NCBI GenBank assembly: GCA_001618615.1 | Contig: LKHB01000001.1 | Location: 1-37,877, forward strand | Direction of reading: 5' to 3' | DNA: 37,877 bases | Origin: Fermentibacter danicus | Lineage (GTDB): Bacteria > Fermentibacterota > Fermentibacteria > Fermentibacterales > Fermentibacteraceae | In this document: piece by piece, positions 32,907 to 37,877 of the stretch | How positions within the stretch are numbered: the first letter of the stretch is position 1 | How the letters are laid out: the number at the start of each line of letters is the position of its first letter | Notes under the pieces: generated by a model | What the model saw: only the letters and a program-made list of their open reading frames with translations | Databases searched by the model: none | Told to the model about the DNA's origin: nothing | Made by a program: the position numbers and the translations under genes

Positions 32907-34349
32907 CTAGTACGCCCTCGCCACTATCGCCCTGTGCACGGCCTTCCCGCCGGTCATGAAGCAGGGGCCCTCCCCGGGCTCCTGGTCGAGGGGGATGCAG
33001 CGGATCGTGGCCTTGGTCTCCTGCTGCAGGCGCTCCTCGTCCTCGGAAGAGCCGTTCCACCAGACCTGGCAGAAACCGGATTCGCTCTCGAAGCGGGCTT
33101 TGAACTCGTCGTACGTCGCCGCCTCCCAGGTCATGGAGTCCTGCCTGGATCGGGCCTCGTCGAGGAGTTCGTCCTGGATCGTGCGGAGCTTCGCCGTCGT
33201 TTCGGCGAGAAGCGAATCGAAGCCGATGGTGAACTTGGCGTCCCTGCCCGGGCGGTTCCTGGCGCTGCCCGTGACCACGCGGGAGGCAAGGTCGCGGGGG
33301 CCGAGTTCGAAGCGCAGCGGAACCCCCCTGACCTCCCAGTGGTTGAACTTGAACCCGGGGCTGACCGTCGTGCGGTCGTCAAGCCTGACCCGGACGCCAG
33401 CTCCCGCGAGTTCGTCGCGGATCCGGCAGGCTGCGGACATGACCTGCTCCCTCTCGGAATCCGTCTTGTGTATCGGCACCAGTACCACCTGCACGGGAGC
33501 GAGATCCGGCGGCAGCCTCAACCCGGAATCGTCGCCGTGGACCATTATCACGGCTCCGACCAGCCTGGTGGAGACGCCCCAGCTCGACTGGTGCACGAAC
33601 TGCTGCTCGTTGTTCTCGTCCAGATACCGGGTGTTGAAGGCCTTTGCGAAGTTGGTGCCGAGATAGTGGCTGGTGCCCGACTGGAGGGCCCAGCCGTTCC
33701 CCATCATGGCCTCGATGGAGTACGTCTCCACTGCGCCGGCGAACTTCTCCCTGTCGGTCTTCCTGCCCGGGATGACCGGTATGGCCGCGTTCTCGTGCGC
33801 AAAATCCCTGTAGACGCCGAGCATCCTCATGGTTTCCGCGCGGGCCTCGGCCTCGGTCGCGTGAGCAGTGTGCCCCTCCTGCCAGAGGAACTCCGTGGTC
33901 CTGAGGAAGGCCCTGGGGCGCATCTCCCATCTCACCACGTTGGCCCACTGGTTGAGGAGCATGGGCAGATCGCGGTAGCTGCCTATCCATTTCGAGAACA
34001 TGTGGTTGATGATCGTCTCGGAGGTGGGGCGCACCACGAGAGGCTCCTCGAGCTGCTTCCCGCCGCCGTGGGTCACGATCGCGAGTTCTGGGGCGAAGCC
34101 TTCGACGTGCTCCGCCTCCTTCTGGATGAAGCTCTGGGGGATGAACATCGGGAAATAGGCGTTCTCGTGGCCCGTCGCCTTGAAGCGCGCGTCGAGGCTG
34201 TCCTGGATTCTCTCCCAGATTGCGTAGCCGTACGGGCGGATCACCATGCATCCCCGCACGGGCGACGAGTCCGCAAGCTCCGCTTCGCGGATCACGTCCT
34301 GGTACCACTGTGCGAAATCCTGCTTCTGCGATGTGATGTTCTCTGCCAT
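32907..34349 (-). CDS. proS: Proline-tRNA ligase, archaeal/eukaryotic type
   Basis: A 480-residue class II aminoacyl-tRNA synthetase charging tRNA-Pro. It begins with the archaeal-type pattern F-A-Q-W-Y-Q-D-V-I-R-E-A-E-L and V-R-G-C-M-V-I-R-P-Y-G-Y-A-I-W. Motif 2 is V-V-R-W-E-M-R-P-R-A-F-L-R-T-T-E-F, followed by W-Q-E-G-H-T-A-H. Motif 3, the anticodon-binding domain and a C-terminal domain ending in Tyr (R-A-Y) follow. There is no bacterial INS editing domain, which matches the short archaeal-like ProRS found in many candidate phyla. The ATG at 34347-34349 is preceded by GGAGGGG. A plausible promoter lies about 60 bp upstream. Confidence 0.95.
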   Translation of the reverse strand: MAENITSQKQDFAQWYQDVIREAELADSSPVRGCMVIRPYGYAIWERIQDSLDARFKATGHENAYFPMFIPQSFIQKEAEHVEGFAPELAIVTHGGGKQLEEPLVVRPTSETIINHMFSKWIGSYRDLPMLLNQWANVVRWEMRPRAFLRTTEFLWQEGHTAHATEAEARAETMRMLGVYRDFAHENAAIPVIPGRKTDREKFAGAVETYSIEAMMGNGWALQSGTSHYLGTNFAKAFNTRYLDENNEQQFVHQSSWGVSTRLVGAVIMVHGDDSGLRLPPDLAPVQVVLVPIHKTDSEREQVMSAACRIRDELAGAGVRVRLDDRTTVSPGFKFNHWEVRGVPLRFELGPRDLASRVVTGSARNRPGRDAKFTIGFDSLLAETTAKLRTIQDELLDEARSRQDSMTWEAATYDEFKARFESESGFCQVWWNGSSEDEERLQQETKATIRCIPLDQEPGEGPCFMTGGKAVHRAIVARAY

Positions 34350-34409
34350 CTCGCCCCTCCGGGGGTCATTGCATTGCACGGAGACGCCCGGCGGGTCCGG
34401 CGCGATTCC

Positions 34410-34439
34410 CGTATAGTATTGCCGCGTGTCTTTCGGTAA
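34410..34439 (-). promoter_or_regulatory. Candidate promoter of proS
   Basis: On the minus strand, TTACCG (34434-34439) and TATACG (34410-34415) are separated by 18 bases and lie 61 bp before the proS ATG, in an AT-richer patch. They match sigma-70 boxes only moderately. Confidence 0.3.
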
Positions 34440-34566
34440 TCCTGTGTTTCAGACAGGCGCGGGTCCAGTGCGGGGTAATATGAAGAGAGCCGTCGGGCGG
34501 GACTAACGGGATGGAAGCTGGAACCGGAGAACGCAGGCCTCCTCTCCTATGCTGCGGAGTCTGGGT

Positions 34567-34588
34567 CGGCCCGGCCGATGCCGGGCCG
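34567..34588 (+). other. GC hairpin in the proS / 34.6-kb gene intergenic region
   Basis: CGGCCCGG pairs with CCGGGCCG around a CCGATG loop, 47 bp before the next gene. It has no T tract, so it may be a leader structure rather than a terminator. The rest of the 286-bp intergenic region shows no gene. Confidence 0.4.
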
Positions 34589-34635
34589 TCGCGTGATCAT
34601 GCCGTAGACGCGACCGGCGGAAAGGATGAGCAGGC

Positions 34636-35412
34636 TTGACCGGCCGGGCCTCCGGATGGCAGCCCGCCGCGATGTCCCGCGAGGAGTACGCCGCCAGGGC
34701 GGTGTCGCCCGGCTACGCCCGGGCTCTCGCGGCCAACCCGCCCGGGGCGGCCTCCAATCCCAACCTCCTGGCGTTCGGCAACTCGGGCGGGCTTCTACGC
34801 AACGGGGTGTGCTGGTGGCACTCCAGGTTCACCCGTGCCGCCCTCTACCTCGTGTACTTCGAGCCCTCGAAACCGAAGCCGGATGCACGCACCGCACGCA
34901 AGGCGATCAGATCGCTGATGAACGCCGACAGGGTGGTGGAGATTCCGGGCTACTCCTGCCTCAGGGATTTCTCGGCCGATTACGCCAAGGAAATCCAGAA
35001 GATCCTCGAAAGGAGGCAGATCTCGGACGGCGTGCTGAGGTTTGCATGGATCGACGGCCTTTCGGGATCGCACAGGGTGTCCGGGAGAAGACTCGGTGCT
35101 CTCCTGGACGGAATCCACGCCGAGACCTCCCGGGCCGGGCTCGCTTACGTGAAGCTGCAGATACACGGGATCGACGCCCATTCGCTGCTGGTGACGGAGA
35201 TGGAGCCGCTCGGGGGCGGCGGTTACAGGTGCCGCTACCTGGACAGCAACTGGCCTCTCGAGAGGGTGTGGGAATACACGCCGGGGCCGTATCCCGAGTC
35301 TGCTGTGACAGGCATGCCGGGAGTGCCGTATCTTCAACGCACCGGCGAGCTGAGGAGGATCAGGGCGAAGGTCGCCGAGTTCGCCGACCGGGCCGGGAGG
35401 GGGAACGCATGA
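34636..35412 (+). CDS. Unknown protein with a Cys/His/Asp pattern (possible papain-like fold)
   Basis: A 258-residue soluble protein not assignable to a named family. Three spaced motifs suggest a papain-type active site: N-G-V-C-W-W-H-S (C59), I-D-A-H-S-L-L-V (H182) and Y-L-D-S-N-W-P-L-E-R-V (D203/N205). The order Cys, His, Asp/Asn and the surrounding hydrophobic residues fit that fold, but no known peptidase signature is complete. The TTG at 34636 is a tentative start, with AAAGGA about 10 bases upstream; an ATG at 34672 is the alternative. The stop overlaps the ATG of the next gene by four bases, so the two are coupled. A fold prediction would be informative. Confidence 0.55.
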   Translation: MTGRASGWQPAAMSREEYAARAVSPGYARALAANPPGAASNPNLLAFGNSGGLLRNGVCWWHSRFTRAALYLVYFEPSKPKPDARTARKAIRSLMNADRVVEIPGYSCLRDFSADYAKEIQKILERRQISDGVLRFAWIDGLSGSHRVSGRRLGALLDGIHAETSRAGLAYVKLQIHGIDAHSLLVTEMEPLGGGGYRCRYLDSNWPLERVWEYTPGPYPESAVTGMPGVPYLQRTGELRRIRAKVAEFADRAGRGNA

Positions 35413-35990
35413 GGTCCAGGGTCATCGACTGTGCAGGGATTCTGTTGTCTGCGGCCGGAATGGGCTTTTCCGTCTCCCTGATCGACCACTGTGCGGCGTT
35501 CGTGCTGTCCAGGGGAGGATGGGTCGCATCGGGAGGCCCCTACGTCATAGCGAGTCCCGCTCCCGAATGGATCATGCTCCTGATGCCGGGGGCGGTTCTT
35601 CTCTTCACCGCATCGATCATGACTTCCATATACTTCTCGGAGAGGCTCAGGTGGCCGTGGCTCCTGCGCTTCGCCTGGTCTGGAGTATTCCTTACGATCG
35701 GGTATCGCTTCGCCTGCGCCGGGGCGGGCGGCGGAGAACCGATCCCCGGGTTTATCATCTGCGCGATCCTGTTCATCATCCTGGGGATCGCCCCGCTGGT
35801 GTGGATTCCGGTCGAGAGGATACAGAGGCGGAGGTCCGAACGGAAACTCCTGTGGGTGTACCGCAGCATGGACAACGTGAGAGCCGCCGGCCCGCCCCTC
35901 GGGGTAAGGGCCTATTGGACATGCGCCGTGACGGGCGCGGTTCTGGGTGTTGTCGCCGGATTACTTCTCCGCCGGGTCATCCCGGGGTAG
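35409..35990 (+). CDS. Small polytopic membrane protein of unknown function
   Basis: A 193-residue protein with five hydrophobic stretches (about residues 8-30, 53-74, 85-103, 113-136 and 168-190) and a basic region, R-I-Q-R-R-R-S-E-R-K, before the last helix. No family is recognised. Its ATG lies in the ATGA overlap with the preceding Cys/His/Asp gene, which suggests the two proteins work together at the membrane. Confidence 0.6.
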   Translation: MRSRVIDCAGILLSAAGMGFSVSLIDHCAAFVLSRGGWVASGGPYVIASPAPEWIMLLMPGAVLLFTASIMTSIYFSERLRWPWLLRFAWSGVFLTIGYRFACAGAGGGEPIPGFIICAILFIILGIAPLVWIPVERIQRRRSERKLLWVYRSMDNVRAAGPPLGVRAYWTCAVTGAVLGVVAGLLLRRVIPG

Positions 35991-36048
35991 GGCGGGGTCG
36001 GAGGAATGAGTGGAGGGCCGGGCCCTTCGGGACCGGAGTCGGAGTGAC

Positions 36049-36669
36049 ATGAGAAAGCTTGGAAAGATCGTTGACTGGAACGACAACAGGGGATTCGGCT
36101 TCATCGTCCCCGAGGGCGGAGGCGACAGGGTATTCGTCCACATCAAGGCCTTCCGCCCCGGCCAGGCGAGGCCCAGGGGCGGGGAGACGGTCGACTACAT
36201 CCCCACGACGGACGACAAGGACCGCAGGCGGGCCGACGACGTGGTTTTCGCCAGGCGTCGGGCCGGCGGCAGGGGCGGAGGCGCGGGGCGTGCGGCTCAC
36301 GCCTCGCGCAGAAGCGTTCTGCCTACTGTTCTGATGGCAGCATCGGCCGCCTTCCTGGTGTTCCTGGCATGGCTGGCGCTGAATAACCGGGCCTTCTGGG
36401 CGGTCCCGCTGGTCTACCTCGTCATGAGCGCCGTCTCCTTCGCCGTCTACGCCGCCGACAAGGCCGCGGCCCCGTCGGGCGGCCGAAGGGTGCCCGAGAA
36501 CACCCTGCACGTGCTGGCCCTGCTCGGGGGATGGCCCGGAGCCCTGATCGCCCAGAGGCTGTTTGCGCACAAGACCCGCAAGACCGGGTTCCTGGTCCTG
36601 TTCTGGCTCACGGTCGCCGCCAACCTGGCGGCGCTGGCATGGTATCTCCTGCGGATGACGGCATCATAG
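36049..36669 (+). CDS. Cold-shock domain protein fused to DUF1294 membrane domain
   Basis: A 206-residue two-domain protein. The N-terminal cold-shock domain has both RNA-binding motifs, R-G-F-G-F-I (RNP1) and V-F-V-H-I (RNP2). After an Arg/Gly-rich linker come three or four helices of DUF1294, with the signature A-A-D-K-A-A and R-V-P-E-N-T-L-H-V-L-A-L-L-G-G-W-P-G-A. This fusion is known in many bacteria; its role is unclear, possibly RNA binding at the membrane. ATG 36049 is preceded by GGAGTGAC; an in-frame GTG at 36010 would add a short basic extension. Confidence 0.87.
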   Translation: MRKLGKIVDWNDNRGFGFIVPEGGGDRVFVHIKAFRPGQARPRGGETVDYIPTTDDKDRRRADDVVFARRRAGGRGGGAGRAAHASRRSVLPTVLMAASAAFLVFLAWLALNNRAFWAVPLVYLVMSAVSFAVYAADKAAAPSGGRRVPENTLHVLALLGGWPGALIAQRLFAHKTRKTGFLVLFWLTVAANLAALAWYLLRMTAS

Positions 36670-37877
36670 GCACGGCCGGCAGGGAAGTCCTCTACGCCGA
36701 CCTGACTTCCGGCGCGATACGGAGGACTCCTCTCGATCCCGCCCTCGAGGAGGTCTGGACAGGCGGGAGGGGGCTGGCCGGCGCGTTCATCCGCCCATTC
36801 TGCACCCTCTCCTGGGACGATCCCGCCATGCCGTTCGTGCTTGCGGCGGGCCCCCTGGCGGGCACCCCCTCGCCTTCATCCGGAATGGTGTGCGCCATGT
36901 GCATGTCCCCGCTGACCGGGACGGTGGGNNACGCCGCGGGAAGGAACGGCCTGGGGCTCTGTCTCGCGTCGAGGAACCTCAAGTACGTCACCGTCAAAGG
37001 GTCGGGAAGGCCGCGCGTGGCGGATCCCGCAAGGCTTTCGGAGGCCTGCGCGGACATCTCGAGGCTGTTCTCGGCGAGCCCGGTGCTGATGGGCGGCTTC
37101 GGCTTCCATAACATGGGCACCGGAGCCCTGTACGACCTGATGCACGCCCGCGGCATGATGCCGACCGCCAACTTCAGGCGCACGAGCTTCGAGCCGGCGC
37201 CGGGCATGAACGCCCCGGCCTATGCGAGGCTGCTCGGATCGAAGAGGGCCGGATGCGGGGGCTGCCCGATACAGTGCAGGCAGACAGGACGCGGTGGAGT
37301 GCATGTCCCCGGGTTCGAGGCCATGTCGCACTTCAGCGCCCTCGTCGAGAACGATGACATCTCCGTGGTTCTGACGGCCGACGACATCTGCATGCGCCTG
37401 GGCATGGACGCGACAAGTGCGGGCTCGACTCTGGCATGCCACGCCGAGATCGAAGGGAGGCGCCTCGCTCCATCCGAAATGCTCGATCTCCTCCGCGCCG
37501 TCGGCGCCGGCCGTGAAGGCGGCCTGGGCATGGGTTCGCGGAGATACGCGGAGATGCGCGGACGCCCCGATTCCTCGATGACGGTGAAGGGCCTCGAGCT
37601 GCCCGTATGCGACCCCCGGGGGGCCTATGGGATGGCTCTGGCCTACGCGGTGGCCACCAGTGGAGGCTGCTACATGCGGGCCTATCCGATCAGCCACGAG
37701 ATACTCAGGAAACCGGTCGCCACCGACAGGTTCAGCTTCGCCGGAAAGGCCCGCATCGTCAAGATCGCGGAGGACGCGAACGCGGCCATGGACTCGATCG
37801 GGGCCTGCAGGTTCGGCCTCCTGGGCGCGACTCTGGAGGAGTTCGCCGGCGCCCTGTCCGCCGTCTCAGGGATCGAG
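36639..37877 (+). CDS. Aldehyde:ferredoxin oxidoreductase-like protein (partial at window end)
   Basis: About 413 codons of a tungsten-pterin oxidoreductase-type protein. The beginning G-T-A-G-R-E-V-L-Y-A-D-L-T-S-G matches the AOR start. A-A-G-P-L-A-G-T-P and S-P-L-T-G-T-V-G follow, then the [4Fe-4S] cysteines in C-G-G-C-P-I-Q-C (37254-37277), with a fourth candidate in D-S-I-G-A-C-R-F (37790-37810). Such enzymes oxidise aldehydes to acids with ferredoxin in anaerobes; the substrate here is unknown. The ATG at 36639 overlaps the DUF1294 gene by 31 bases and gives a seven-residue extension before G-I-I-G-T-A-G; its ribosome site is weak. The NN at 36929-36930 keeps the frame. The gene runs off the window. 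Confidence 0.85.
   Translation, partial: MVSPADDGIIGTAGREVLYADLTSGAIRRTPLDPALEEVWTGGRGLAGAFIRPFCTLSWDDPAMPFVLAAGPLAGTPSPSSGMVCAMCMSPLTGTVXXAAGRNGLGLCLASRNLKYVTVKGSGRPRVADPARLSEACADISRLFSASPVLMGGFGFHNMGTGALYDLMHARGMMPTANFRRTSFEPAPGMNAPAYARLLGSKRAGCGGCPIQCRQTGRGGVHVPGFEAMSHFSALVENDDISVVLTADDICMRLGMDATSAGSTLACHAEIEGRRLAPSEMLDLLRAVGAGREGGLGMGSRRYAEMRGRPDSSMTVKGLELPVCDPRGAYGMALAYAVATSGGCYMRAYPISHEILRKPVATDRFSFAGKARIVKIAEDANAAMDSIGACRFGLLGATLEEFAGALSAVSGIE
36929..36930. other. NN gap inside the AOR-like gene, frame preserved
   Basis: The coding frame continues across the two Ns, and the family alignment from S-P-L-T-G-T-V-G to A-A-G-R-N-G fits with about one missing residue. Here the Ns may stand for only two unread bases, unlike the other gaps. 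Confidence 0.6.

Noticed and set aside
1..37877. tRNA, rRNA and CRISPR arrays
   Set aside because: No T-loop-like GTTCRANNC context with a matching cloverleaf and no regularly spaced repeat array were found by eye.

Overview
The window is a GC-rich bacterial scaffold fragment of 37.9 kb with four two-base N gaps, typical of a metagenome assembly. The genes point to an anaerobic, diderm member of the FCB superphylum or a neighbouring candidate phylum such as Fermentibacteria. The evidence is a gingipain-type peptidase with a type IX secretion sorting domain, a lamin-tail secreted protein, a beta-barrel outer-membrane protein ending in Phe, an archaeal-type prolyl-tRNA synthetase and an aldehyde:ferredoxin oxidoreductase-like enzyme. 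The phylum is inference; no rRNA or tRNA is present to anchor it.

Layout. (1) 1-5.2 kb: the 3' end of tatC meets a leftward nucleotide-sugar and glycan cluster (sugar-nucleotide dehydrogenase, epimerase, GT2 glycosyltransferase, nucleotidyltransferase, second epimerase). (2) 5.4-7.7 kb: two rightward, translationally coupled GT-C-like membrane proteins, the second ending inside a 200-bp AT-rich element bounded by 31-bp inverted repeats. (3) 7.9-9.4 kb: a small DUF6504-like protein coupled to DNA polymerase IV. (4) 9.4-12.4 kb: lamin-tail secreted protein, a DUF72 protein with no visible start codon behind a perfect GC palindrome, a lipoprotein, and a Nudix hydrolase. (5) 12.5-15.98 kb: prepilin peptidase and porin in divergent orientation, then a zinc-ribbon membrane protein; four copies of a ~30-bp palindromic repeat lie between these genes. 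(6) 16.0-24.3 kb: an operon of two RND pump subunits, a periplasmic adaptor and a BaiN/HI0933-type flavoprotein. (7) 24.3-28.6 kb: a secreted protein of unknown function and a DUF1028-TPR protein (leftward), divergent from a secreted S9 peptidase. (8) 28.7-34.3 kb, leftward: C25 peptidase, GT-C-like membrane protein, proline-tRNA ligase. (9) 34.6 kb to the end, rightward: a possible papain-like protein coupled to a membrane protein, a cold-shock/DUF1294 fusion, and a truncated aldehyde:ferredoxin oxidoreductase-like gene.

Much of the content concerns the cell envelope: glycan precursors and transferases, secretion (TatC, prepilin peptidase, T9SS cargo), efflux, porin and secreted peptidases. 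The least explained items are the 200-bp inverted-repeat element at 7.7-7.9 kb, the palindromic repeat family at 12.5-14.9 kb, the start-less DUF72 gene, the mutually exclusive hairpins at 26.5 kb, and the Cys/His/Asp protein at 34.6 kb. Gene calls were read by eye from translations; no database search was run.
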